NCBI GenBank assembly: GCA_017515765.1
Contig: JAFWFF010000176.1
Span: forward strand, 1-14,047
Direction of reading: 5' to 3'
DNA: 14,047 bases
From: Bacillota bacterium
GTDB lineage: Bacteria > Bacillota > Clostridia > Peptostreptococcales > Anaerovoracaceae
Position numbers and translations under genes: made by a program. The notes beneath the pieces were generated by a model, which did not search any database, was not told where the DNA came from, and saw only the letters and a program-made list of their open reading frames with translations. How positions within the stretch are numbered: the first letter of the stretch is position 1; each line of letters starts with the position of its first letter. This document shows, piece by piece, positions 1 through 7,115 of the stretch.

Positions 1-1
1 C

Positions 2-916
2 GGAATACCGGCCGGGCAGACAGAACCGCTGAGCCGCATCGCCGGAGGAAGCAGATACGAGACTTCGATCGAGGCCGCAGAGCGCCTGAAGGTCGAACTC
101 GGGGTGGAGAAGTTCGAGAACATCATCATCGCGAGCGGCAAGGATTACGCTGACGCGCTCTCAGGGTCATATCTGGCTTACGTGAAGCGCGCGCCGATCA
201 TTCTGGTGAACGACGCCTTTATAAGTACAGCCGCGGAATACGCGCTCGCGAATCTCGCCGAGGGCGGGACCGTGTACATACTCGGCGGCAGCGGCGCGGT
301 GCCGAAGACCATGGAGAGAGCGCTGCCGGACGTCGCGAAGAAGCGCCTTTACGGCTCCAACAGATACATAACGAACGTCAAGGTCCTGCGCGAAGCAGGT
401 GTGACGAACGAGGACATCCTGGTATGCTCCGGAAGGGGATTCGCCGACAGCCTCTCGGCGTCAGCGGCAAGGCGGCCGATCCTGCTCGTCGGAACGACCC
501 TAGCGCCGAAGCAGAGGGAATTCCTTCACGATCTCGTAGACGCGGGATATACCAACGATTTCTACATCATCGGCGGAAGGGGCGCAATCAGCCTCGCCGT
601 GGAAGACCAGTGCAAATCCTTCGGGGAAGTGACCAGGATCCAGGGCTCCAACAGATACAAGACATCCGTCGCCGTAGCGGAGAAGTTCTACGGCGGGGAG
701 GTCAGCACGGTCGTCCTGGCCTGCGGGACCGACTTCCCGGACGGACTGACCGGCGGACCAATCGCATCGGCTATTGGCGCGCCGATGCTTTTGATCAAAG
801 ATTCATATATCGCCGACGCGAAAGCCTATGCGTCGAAGAAGGGCGTCGAGTACGCGGTCGTGATGGGCGGCCAGGCCCTGATATCCGATGATAACGCCAT
901 GGGCGTTCTGCAGTAG
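2..916 (+). CDS. Cell-wall-binding repeat 2 (CWB2) surface protein, 5' end missing
   Basis: The frame is open from the first bases of the window, so the N-terminus lies outside; about 304 C-terminal residues are present. Three copies of the CWB2 signature recur about every 100 residues: RIAGGSRYETS near residue 12, RLYGSNRYITN near 115 and RIQGSNRYKTS near 212. Each is followed by the family's alternating blocks, such as VVLACGTDFPDGLTGGPIAS and VVMGGQALI. In this family three such repeats together anchor a surface protein non-covalently to the wall, so this is probably the anchoring module of a larger exported protein whose functional domain is upstream. A GTG at 104 is only an internal Val codon. 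The stop is 28 bases before the next gene's start, so read-through into the lyase is possible. Function beyond wall anchoring cannot be stated. Confidence 0.9.
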   Translation, partial: GIPAGQTEPLSRIAGGSRYETSIEAAERLKVELGVEKFENIIIASGKDYADALSGSYLAYVKRAPIILVNDAFISTAAEYALANLAEGGTVYILGGSGAVPKTMERALPDVAKKRLYGSNRYITNVKVLREAGVTNEDILVCSGRGFADSLSASAARRPILLVGTTLAPKQREFLHDLVDAGYTNDFYIIGGRGAISLAVEDQCKSFGEVTRIQGSNRYKTSVAVAEKFYGGEVSTVVLACGTDFPDGLTGGPIASAIGAPMLLIKDSYIADAKAYASKKGVEYAVVMGGQALISDDNAMGVLQ

Positions 917-944
917 ACCGATCAAAGAGAAGGGGTTTATTAAA

Positions 945-2450
945 ATGATTGACAAAGAGAACTATTACAAGGCCTACGAAGGCCGGGACATGGTGATCCT
1001 CGACAAGCACGCGAGCTCGACGATAGAGGAAGACATACAGTGCTTTGACGACTCCCTGGAGAATCATTTTGCTCATGTGATAATGCTGGCCGAGCAGGGG
1101 ATAATCCCGAAGGAGGACGCGTCCGCGATCCTTAAGGCCCTGCTGAAGCTTAAGGACATCGGCCCTGAGAACATCAAGTACAGGGAAGGGCTTACGGACC
1201 TTTTCTCCAACGTCCAGGAATGGGTCATCGACGAGATCGGTATAGAAGTCGGCGGCAAGATGCACACCGGCCGTTCCAGGAACGACATGAACTCCACCAT
1301 CGAGCGCCAGCACGTCCGCAAGACCATACTGGAACTGGCCGAGGCCATGACGCTCCTGCTCAAGACGCTCCTGGTCGAGGCCGAGAAGCATAAAGACACG
1401 GTCATCCCTGGATATACCCATCACTCCCAGCAGGCCCAGCCGATAACCCTCGGACACTTCTACACGAGCTGCTTCCAGATGTTCGCGAGAGACCTGGACC
1501 GCATACTCGGAAGCTATGACAGGGTGAATAAGAGCACCATGGGCGGCGCCGCGCTCGCCGGAACGGAATTTGACGTCGACAGGGAACGCGTGGCGGACCT
1601 CCTCGGTTTTGACGGATACCTCGTAAACACCATGGACGCGACCGCGACGGTCGACTTTGCTTATGAGCCTGCAGCCATGATGGCGATCTATGCCAACAAC
1701 ATCGGCCGCATGAGCGAGAGCCTTCTGCTCTGGAACCTGAACGAGGTCGGCATCTCCAGGCTGGCGCTCCCGTACTGCTCCTACAGCACGATCATGCCGC
1801 AGAAGAGAAACCCCGTATCGATCGAGACGCTGAGATACGCCGGAGAATCCGCATACGGAACGCTCCAGACGATGTTCACCTCGATGAAGGCATACACGCA
1901 GGGGAACGGCCGCGAGCCCGGGTTCGTGATCAGCGGGTATTACGATATCGCGCAGAGGATGATCGACACGACCTACCTTCTGGAGGGAGTCGTAAGGACC
2001 CTTGAGGTGAACAAAGAGCGCGCGCTGCAGGTCACCGCTGACGGGTTCTCAACGGTCACCGATCTCGCGGACAAGATGGTCATGTCCTACGGGCTTTCCT
2101 TCTCAGCTGCGAAGGCGATCGTCGGAAGAGTCGTAGTCAACGCGGACCGCGAGAAGAAGAGCGTGCACGACATCGATCCGGATTACATCGACAGGGCCGC
2201 GGAAGAGGTCCTCGGCATCAAAGTAGGCATGTCGCAGGAAGACATAAGGAACTCGCTCGACCCCATGGAGAACGTGAAGCGCCGCAGGATCCCCGGAAGC
2301 CCGAGCCCCGAATGCGTGCAGCAGATGATAGACGACAGGTTCAGATACGTCGAGAAGGCTGAGGCCGACTGGCGCGGCAGGAAGGATGCTTTGGAGGCTG
2401 CGAGGACAAGGCTGTTCGACCTTGCTCTCAAGATGACACAGGAGGCGTAG
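945..2450 (+). CDS. Argininosuccinate-lyase-like enzyme (fumarase/aspartase superfamily) of uncertain substrate
   Basis: This 501-residue protein has the architecture of ArgH-type lyases, which eliminate fumarate from an N-substituted aspartate. Seen directly: MHTGRSRND at 106-114, YTHHSQQAQP from 157 (T158/H159 match the ArgH catalytic pair), and the mobile loop YSTIMPQKRN with Ser281 at the catalytic serine position, Lys287 and Asn289. The loop departs from the superfamily signature GSSxMPxKxN: Gly is Tyr280 and the second Ser is Thr282. The canonical YNxDxQExxK segment that contacts argininosuccinate is absent; the region reads AYTQGNGREPG (316-326). The usual N-terminal WGGRF is also missing and the C-terminus is longer than in typical ArgH (about 460 residues). 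The start at 945 follows AGAAGGGG with workable spacing; upstream in-frame codons overlap the previous gene. No other arginine gene is nearby, and a thioesterase follows after 9 bases. Family assignment is firm; argininosuccinate as the substrate is doubtful. Confidence 0.85.
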   Translation: MIDKENYYKAYEGRDMVILDKHASSTIEEDIQCFDDSLENHFAHVIMLAEQGIIPKEDASAILKALLKLKDIGPENIKYREGLTDLFSNVQEWVIDEIGIEVGGKMHTGRSRNDMNSTIERQHVRKTILELAEAMTLLLKTLLVEAEKHKDTVIPGYTHHSQQAQPITLGHFYTSCFQMFARDLDRILGSYDRVNKSTMGGAALAGTEFDVDRERVADLLGFDGYLVNTMDATATVDFAYEPAAMMAIYANNIGRMSESLLLWNLNEVGISRLALPYCSYSTIMPQKRNPVSIETLRYAGESAYGTLQTMFTSMKAYTQGNGREPGFVISGYYDIAQRMIDTTYLLEGVVRTLEVNKERALQVTADGFSTVTDLADKMVMSYGLSFSAAKAIVGRVVVNADREKKSVHDIDPDYIDRAAEEVLGIKVGMSQEDIRNSLDPMENVKRRRIPGSPSPECVQQMIDDRFRYVEKAEADWRGRKDALEAARTRLFDLALKMTQEA

Positions 2451-2459
2451 GGAAGAGGT

Positions 2460-2939
2460 ATGACAACCTTTACAAGAAGACCCGAGGGTGAAGAATATAC
2501 GATGCAGGACAGGCTCGACCTGGCCAACGCTTCCATGGAAGCCGCGGCCGCCAAAGGATGCCCCGAAGCCGTTATGGGGATGAGGGCCGTCAGCATCTCC
2601 GAGGACGGGATGCCCAAGATCTGCTTTGCTTTCGAGGCGAGCACTGAAAAGCAGAACAGATACGGAACGCTTCACGGCGGAATGATCGCATCGCTTCTGG
2701 ACGAAGCGATGGGCATGGCCGCGACCGCTTATTCCACCATGCAGATGTCCACGGTCGGTTTCTCGGTGAACTATCAGAAAGCCGGCCTCGGTGAGCATTA
2801 CGTCATCGAGGTGAACATGGAGAACATCGGCAGGCGGATCATCCAGGCTTCCGCCAAACTCTACGACACCGACAACAATAAACAGTGCGCCAACGCGATC
2901 GGCCTTTACAGCGTATCAAAGGTCCCGGTGACGTTCTGA
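2460..2939 (+). CDS. PaaI-type hotdog thioesterase (copy 1)
   Basis: This 159-residue protein of the single-domain PaaI/4HBT hotdog superfamily would hydrolyse an acyl-CoA or similar thioester in the cytoplasm. The family motif LHGGMIASLLDEAMG is present, with His72, the GG turn and the likely catalytic acid Asp81. Downstream beta strands such as STVGFSVNYQKAG and VIEVNMENIGRRIIQASAKL match the fold. The start at 2460 is 9 bases past the lyase stop, with GGGAAGAGG just upstream at rather short spacing. An alternative ATG at 2502 with GAGGGTG before it would remove 14 poorly conserved residues. It is probably co-transcribed with the lyase and ends at the hairpin at 2956. A paralogue lies at 9459-9959 with the same His-to-Asp spacing. 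Substrate unknown. Confidence 0.85.
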   Translation: MTTFTRRPEGEEYTMQDRLDLANASMEAAAAKGCPEAVMGMRAVSISEDGMPKICFAFEASTEKQNRYGTLHGGMIASLLDEAMGMAATAYSTMQMSTVGFSVNYQKAGLGEHYVIEVNMENIGRRIIQASAKLYDTDNNKQCANAIGLYSVSKVPVTF

Positions 2940-2955
2940 AAGAAAAACCGATACT

Positions 2956-3007
2956 AAGCCTCACTCTCTTCCGGTGTTTTGAGACCGGTCGGAAGTGAGG
3001 CTTTTTT
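2956..3007 (+). terminator. Intrinsic terminator after lyase/thioesterase genes
   Basis: The arms AAGCCTCACT and AGTGAGGCTT pair fully. The stem continues as TTCCG/CGGAA across a small bulge, with a possible inner CCGGT/ACCGG pairing. TTTTTT follows on the + strand. It lies between the convergent thioesterase and permease genes. On the - strand the run after the stem is interrupted, so it probably acts mainly on the + strand. Confidence 0.85.
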
Positions 3008-3031
3008 ATATTTGATCGCTCGTTATGATCA

Positions 3032-3973
3032 CTACAGGTACAGATGCGACAGCAGCAGCGCCGCGGCCGGCATCGTGAAAAGCGAGATGATAGAGGTGAT
3101 CGAGATTATCTCTGATGCAGCGACGCTGTTTTTGCCGTATTTCTCGGCGATCGCCATAGTGGCGACAGCGGAGGGCATGACCGCTGTGAACAGGAGCCCT
3201 GTTTTGATCTCCCCGGTCAGGAAGGGAAGGGGATGGATGATCAGGAAGTAGGCGGCCGGGATCACGAGCATGCAGAAGAGGCTGCAGAGGATATTCGTCC
3301 GGGTGAATATCTTCTTCAGTTCGACAGTAGAAAGCTGGATGCCGACCAGGATCATTGAAACGGGTACTGTGATCCGGCTCAGACTCTCTATGACTTCGTC
3401 GATGACTGCGGGCGGGCGCGTGCCGGTAAGCATCAGAACGAACCCGATCATGATGCACGCGGAAATGACGTTGAAGAGAGACTTCACGGCGGAACCCGGG
3501 GACGTCCTTCCGGATGACCCTATATTCATGAGAAGGGGCTCCCCCATATAGCAGTAGACGTTCAGCACAATGTTCTGAAGGACCACATAGTAGAGTATGC
3601 CGTTGCCGAACAGCGCCAGAGTGATCGGAAAGCCCATGAACCCGGTGTTGTTCGCGACCATCGTGCAGATATACGTGCCGCGGTCGTCCGCAGGCTCCGG
3701 CCGGAGGATCCTGATGAACAGATACGAAAGAGCGGTCATCGCAATGAAATAGACCGCCGCGAACAAAAGCGTAAGAAGGGTCTCGCGCATCATCCCGGGC
3801 GAAAGTTCGCGCGTATACAGAGAGTACAGGATCATGGCGGGAGTGCCGATATTCAGCAGGATGCTGTTGAGGTAGGGGATGGACCCTTTGCTCAGCAGTT
3901 TTGTTTTGCTCGCGATCAGGCCGACGGCTATCATTATGAACAAAGCCGCGACTTTTCCGATAACTGCAGACAT
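3032..3973 (-). CDS. AEC-family permease (auxin efflux carrier / malate-type transporter)
   Basis: This is an integral membrane protein of 313 residues with about ten hydrophobic segments in two five-helix halves, as in the AEC family (membrane transport protein, which includes PIN auxin carriers and bacterial malate/malonate permeases). Recognisable family features are LLNIGTPAMILYSL in an N-terminal helix, MVANNTGFMGFPI in a central helix (the Asn-rich crossover typical of the family), VPVSMILVGIQLS and AVMPSAVATMAIAEKYG near the C-terminus. The start at 3973 is chosen because GGAGGA at 3977-3982 lies just upstream of tandem ATGs; the ATG at 3976 would leave no spacing, and an ATG at 3994 has no Shine-Dalgarno sequence. 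The gene has its own promoter (4034-4062) and converges on the lyase/thioesterase pair. The substrate is probably a small organic anion, but is not determined. Confidence 0.88.
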   Translation of the reverse strand: MSAVIGKVAALFIMIAVGLIASKTKLLSKGSIPYLNSILLNIGTPAMILYSLYTRELSPGMMRETLLTLLFAAVYFIAMTALSYLFIRILRPEPADDRGTYICTMVANNTGFMGFPITLALFGNGILYYVVLQNIVLNVYCYMGEPLLMNIGSSGRTSPGSAVKSLFNVISACIMIGFVLMLTGTRPPAVIDEVIESLSRITVPVSMILVGIQLSTVELKKIFTRTNILCSLFCMLVIPAAYFLIIHPLPFLTGEIKTGLLFTAVMPSAVATMAIAEKYGKNSVAASEIISITSIISLFTMPAAALLLSHLYL

Positions 3974-3976
3974 CAT

Positions 3977-3982
3977 TCCTCC
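3977..3982 (-). promoter_or_regulatory. Ribosome binding site deciding the permease start
   Basis: GGAGGA on the - strand directly precedes two consecutive ATG codons. The spacing favours the second ATG (5' base 3973) over the first (3976) and rules against the longer frame from 3994. Confidence 0.7.
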
Positions 3983-4033
3983 GCTGCGTAACATTGAAGC
4001 ACCGTCTGCCGGACGGCCCGGCGGACAGTGATA

Positions 4034-4062
4034 ATGATACCAAAAAGCGCCGGTTTAGGCAA
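4034..4062 (-). promoter_or_regulatory. Sigma-A-type promoter of the AEC permease
   Basis: Read on the - strand: TTGCCT (-35, 4057-4062), exactly 17 bases of spacer, then TATCAT (-10, 4034-4039) preceded by TGG, an extended -10. The predicted transcript would start near 4027 and have a leader of about 50 bases. That leader contains a small hairpin, CCGTC/GACGG, at 4002-4016 (+ strand reading). Confidence 0.75.
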
Positions 4063-4128
4063 TAGCTGTGAAACGCGCGCTGAGGCGGGCGCGAACCGCT
4101 ATCGCATCACCTTTTTCAAAGAAAAAAG

Positions 4129-4181
4129 TTGCCCTGAAGCCGCAAAAAAACATATAAATATGTAAGTGCTTATTGTATAAT
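4129..4181 (+). promoter_or_regulatory. Probable promoter region of the rnf operon
   Basis: This AT-rich island in G+C-rich DNA directly upstream of rnfC has two readings. One is TTGCCC (4129-4134), 18 bases, TATAAA (4153-4158). The other is a perfect TATAAT at 4176-4181 without a good -35. CATAT/ATATG (4151-4162) forms a short inverted repeat that could be an operator, but it matches no regulator site I recognise. The rest of 3974-4224 holds only this, the divergent permease promoter and leaders. Confidence 0.5.
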
Positions 4182-4224
4182 TATCGTGTATGTTTATGAC
4201 TCTAATGAAAGGAAGGTTTCTGAT

Positions 4225-5538
4225 ATGAGTTCAAGTGCCAGGCATTTGCGCAGTATCGACGCGGGCCACTACAAAAACACCGCGGGCTGTGCTACCGAGG
4301 TCATGCCGGTGCCGGACATCGTTAAGATCAACATGTCGCAGCACATCGGCGCGCCCTGCAAGCCTTTGGTCAAAAAAGGCGACAGGGTCTTGGTAGGACA
4401 GCTCATCGGCGACGTGGACGCGTTTGTCAGCGCGCCTATACACTCGAGCGTTTCCGGTACCGTGAAGGCCATCGAGACCCAGCGCGGCGCGATGGGAGGC
4501 CAGGAGACCCTAGTGGTGATCGAGACTGACAAGAAGCAGGAGATGGATCCGAGCATTTCTGTCCCTCAGGTGAACGATCTTAAGGAGTTCGTCGCGGAGG
4601 TCAGAAAGAGCGGGCTCGTCGGTCTCGGAGGGGCGTCTTTCCCCACACACATCAAGTACAACCCCAAGAACATCGATGACGTTCACGTTCTGATCGTCAA
4701 CGGTGCGGAGTGCGAACCGTTCATCACTTCCGACCACCGCTGCATGCTGGAGGATACCCAGGATATCATCGAAGGCATGAAGCTGATCATGAAGTATGAC
4801 GGCCTCGACGAAGGCTATATCGGCATTGAGGACAACAAGCCCGACGCTATAGCCAAATTTGATCAGGCATTTAAGGAGCAGGGGATCACCAACATGCACA
4901 CATTCCCGCTCCAGGCCAGATACCCGAAGGGCGCCGAGCGTGTCCTGGTGTATGAGATCACCGGGAAGCACATGGCTGCAGGCGTTCTCCCCGCGGATCT
5001 CGGCGTCATCCTCTCCAACGTCAGCTCTGTGGCGTTCGTGGGACAGTACTTCCGCACGGGAGTTCCGTTCACCAGCAAGCGCATGACGGTGGACGGCGAC
5101 GCAGTGAACACCCCGAAGAACATCATCGCCCCGATCGGAACACAGATCAGCGATATCGTGGAATTCTGCGGCGGCTACAAGGCTGAGCCGAAGAAGATCA
5201 TCATGGGCGGACCCATGATGGGACGCGCGGTCCCTGCCGACACGATGCCCGTGATCAAAAACAACAACGCCATACTCTGCTTCTCCAAACAGCAGGCCTG
5301 GATCCCGGAAGAGACCGCCTGCATCAACTGCGGAAGATGCCACATGGCGTGCCCGTTCAAACTGCTTCCCACGGCTTTCGCGGACGCGTATCTCGAAAAG
5401 GACGCGCAGAAGCTGAAAGACCTGCAGGTCATGCAGTGCATGGAATGCGGAAGCTGCTCCTTCGTATGCCCGGCTCACAGACCTCTCGTCTTCATGAACA
5501 AACTGGGCAAAGCACTTGTAAAGGAGGCGGGCGTCTGA
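4225..5538 (+). CDS. rnfC: RnfC, iron-sulfur/NADH-interacting subunit of the Rnf complex
   Basis: RnfC is the peripheral cytoplasmic subunit of ferredoxin:NAD+ oxidoreductase, thought to exchange electrons with NAD(H). In these 437 residues I see an N-terminal biotinyl-like RnfC barrel, the nucleotide/FMN-binding segment GLGGASFPTHIKYNPK, NGAECEPFITSDHR, YPKGAERVLVYEITGK and a central SLBB-like region. Two ferredoxin motifs follow: C366-x2-C369-x2-C372-x3-C376-P and C405-x2-C408-x2-C411-x3-C415-P. The length is that of clostridial RnfC, without the Ala-rich C-terminal tail found in Escherichia coli RsxC. The start at 4225 is preceded by AAAGGAAGG at good spacing; an in-frame ATG at 4186 overlaps the promoter region and is rejected. 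This is the first gene of rnfCDGEAB. Confidence 0.97.
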   Translation: MSSSARHLRSIDAGHYKNTAGCATEVMPVPDIVKINMSQHIGAPCKPLVKKGDRVLVGQLIGDVDAFVSAPIHSSVSGTVKAIETQRGAMGGQETLVVIETDKKQEMDPSISVPQVNDLKEFVAEVRKSGLVGLGGASFPTHIKYNPKNIDDVHVLIVNGAECEPFITSDHRCMLEDTQDIIEGMKLIMKYDGLDEGYIGIEDNKPDAIAKFDQAFKEQGITNMHTFPLQARYPKGAERVLVYEITGKHMAAGVLPADLGVILSNVSSVAFVGQYFRTGVPFTSKRMTVDGDAVNTPKNIIAPIGTQISDIVEFCGGYKAEPKKIIMGGPMMGRAVPADTMPVIKNNNAILCFSKQQAWIPEETACINCGRCHMACPFKLLPTAFADAYLEKDAQKLKDLQVMQCMECGSCSFVCPAHRPLVFMNKLGKALVKEAGV

Positions 5539-5539
5539 T

Positions 5540-6553
5540 ATGGAAAGACAGTATTACGATAATCTGACCGTATCCTCGTCACCGCATATAGTGACCAAAC
5601 TGGATACGCAGAAGACCATGATGTGGGTCCTGATCGCTCTGGCACCTTCCCTGATCGTCAGCACCCTCGTATTCGGCCCCAGAGTCCTTCTTCTGACGGT
5701 GGTCTGCATCGCGGCTTCGATGTTCTTCGAATGGGGATATGAGAAGCTCATGAAGAGACCGAATACCGTGACGGATCTCTCAGCGGCCGTAACGGGCACT
5801 TTGATCGCGTTCAACGTCCCGGCAAGCTTCCCGCTCTGGATGGCCGTGCTCGGATGCTTCGTGGCTATCGTGCTCGTAAAGCAGCTCTACGGCGGCATCG
5901 GCAGAAACTTCGCGAACCCGGCGATCGTAGCCAGGATCTTCCTGCTGGTGTCCTTCGCGACCCAGATGACAACATGGCCCGCTCCTAAAGCCATGGTGCC
6001 CCTCAACGCGGCTGACGTCGTATCCCAGGCGACTCCGCTGGGCATCCTCAGCGAGACCCCGATGGCGGAGCTCGCGGGCATGGAGCACAGCAACATCGCG
6101 ATGTTCCTCGGAACGATCGGCGGCTCCATGGGTGAGGTCAGCGCCATCGCGCTCCTCATCGGCGGATGCATCCTGATCTGGAAGAAGATCATCTCGCCCG
6201 CGACGCCTGTTGCCTTCATCGGCACGGTGTTCGTGATCGCACTTATCTATTACGGAGTTTCCGGCAGCGGAGTGAACGCCTTTGACATGGCGATCTTCCA
6301 CGTCTGCGCCGGCGGCGTGATGCTCGGAGCCATCTTCATGGCGACCGACTACGTCACAAGCCCGATAATGCCGCTGGGCAAGGTGATCATGGGAATAGGC
6401 TGCGGCTTCTTCACCATGGTCATCCGTCTGTGGGCAGGCTATCCGGAAGGCGTATCGTTCTCGATCCTTCTGATGAACATCTGCACGCCGCTCATCGACA
6501 TGCTCTGCATCAAACTGGCTTACGGAGGAGGTGCAAAGAAGAATGGCAAATAA
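5540..6553 (+). CDS. rnfD: RnfD, membrane flavoprotein subunit of the Rnf complex
   Basis: This 337-residue protein of the NqrB/RnfD family has about nine to ten membrane segments and forms part of the ion-translocating core. It carries FMN covalently on a Thr facing outward; the expected motif appears as VVSQATPLG with Thr165 as acceptor (canonical S/T-G-A-T, here S-Q-A-T). Other family landmarks are LIAFNVPASFPLWMAVLG, KQLYGGIGRNFANPA and FMATDYVTSPIMPLGK. The start is 1 base after the rnfC stop, with AAGGAGG about 12 bases upstream inside rnfC, which suggests translational coupling. The last 11 bases overlap rnfG. ApbE, encoded at the right edge of the window, is the likely flavin-attaching enzyme. 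Confidence 0.97.
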   Translation: MERQYYDNLTVSSSPHIVTKLDTQKTMMWVLIALAPSLIVSTLVFGPRVLLLTVVCIAASMFFEWGYEKLMKRPNTVTDLSAAVTGTLIAFNVPASFPLWMAVLGCFVAIVLVKQLYGGIGRNFANPAIVARIFLLVSFATQMTTWPAPKAMVPLNAADVVSQATPLGILSETPMAELAGMEHSNIAMFLGTIGGSMGEVSAIALLIGGCILIWKKIISPATPVAFIGTVFVIALIYYGVSGSGVNAFDMAIFHVCAGGVMLGAIFMATDYVTSPIMPLGKVIMGIGCGFFTMVIRLWAGYPEGVSFSILLMNICTPLIDMLCIKLAYGGGAKKNGK

Positions 6554-7115
6554 AAGCACTTTCCAGAGATACGGCGCACCTATAGTCGTGCTCGTAGGCA
6601 TCTGCCTGGTTATCTCCGCGGCCCTCGCTCTCACGTATTCCGTGGCGGCGCCGAGGATCGAAGCCAGGGCGATAGCAGACGCCACTGCCGCAAGGCAGGA
6701 ACTCCTCCCCGCAGCTGACAGCTTCTCCGACTACGAAGGTGAGCTCTGGGCTTCCGAGGATGGAAAGGTCACGGTGACCGAGGTCAGCAAGGCCGACAAC
6801 AAGAGCGGTATCGTAGTGACGGTAGTTACGTCGTCCTTCGGCGGAAAGCTCACCGAGATGGTGGGTATCGACGCTGACGGAGCGATCACCGGCATCAAAG
6901 TCACCGATCACGCTGACACCCCGGGCGTGGGAACCAAAGCTCAGGCTCCCGGCCATCTCGAACAGTACGTGGGAGTAAGCGAACTGACCAATACAAATAT
7001 CAAGAAAGATCCTGCAATAGACCACGTTTCCGGCGCTTCCGTCTCTTCGGGAGCCATCCACTACGGAGTCTACGGGGCTCTTGAACAATTCAAACTGATG
7101 GGAGGTGAGCTGTAA
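6543..7115 (+). CDS. rnfG: RnfG, FMN-binding subunit of the Rnf complex
   Basis: This 190-residue protein has one N-terminal membrane helix (about residues 12-34) followed by an extracytosolic FMN-binding domain, as in NqrC/RnfG. ADTPGVGTKAQ is the family SxTPGLGT block. The flavinylation motif is D160-H-V-S-G-A-S166-V-S, so the residue expected to carry FMN by a phosphoester is Ser166 rather than the usual Thr. The start at 6543 follows GGAGGAGG with 11 bases of spacing and overlaps the rnfD end by 11 bases. A GTG at 6531 would sit on the ribosome binding site and is rejected. The stop overlaps the rnfE start codon (TAATG). Confidence 0.96.
   Translation: MANKSTFQRYGAPIVVLVGICLVISAALALTYSVAAPRIEARAIADATAARQELLPAADSFSDYEGELWASEDGKVTVTEVSKADNKSGIVVTVVTSSFGGKLTEMVGIDADGAITGIKVTDHADTPGVGTKAQAPGHLEQYVGVSELTNTNIKKDPAIDHVSGASVSSGAIHYGVYGALEQFKLMGGEL

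Noticed and set aside
888..944. Extended N-terminus of the lyase
   Set aside because: These 19 residues overlap the previous gene, have no ribosome binding site, and precede a good AGAAGGGG plus ATG at 945.
3006..4043. 345-residue minus-strand frame overlapping the permease
   Set aside because: Arg/His/Pro-rich out-of-frame product; the overlapping frame at 3032-3973 has a clear AEC membrane protein and its own ribosome binding site.
4207..4228. Riboswitch (for example FMN type) upstream of rnf
   Set aside because: The leader between promoter and rnfC is too short and shows no conserved multi-stem aptamer; only a simple Shine-Dalgarno region is visible.
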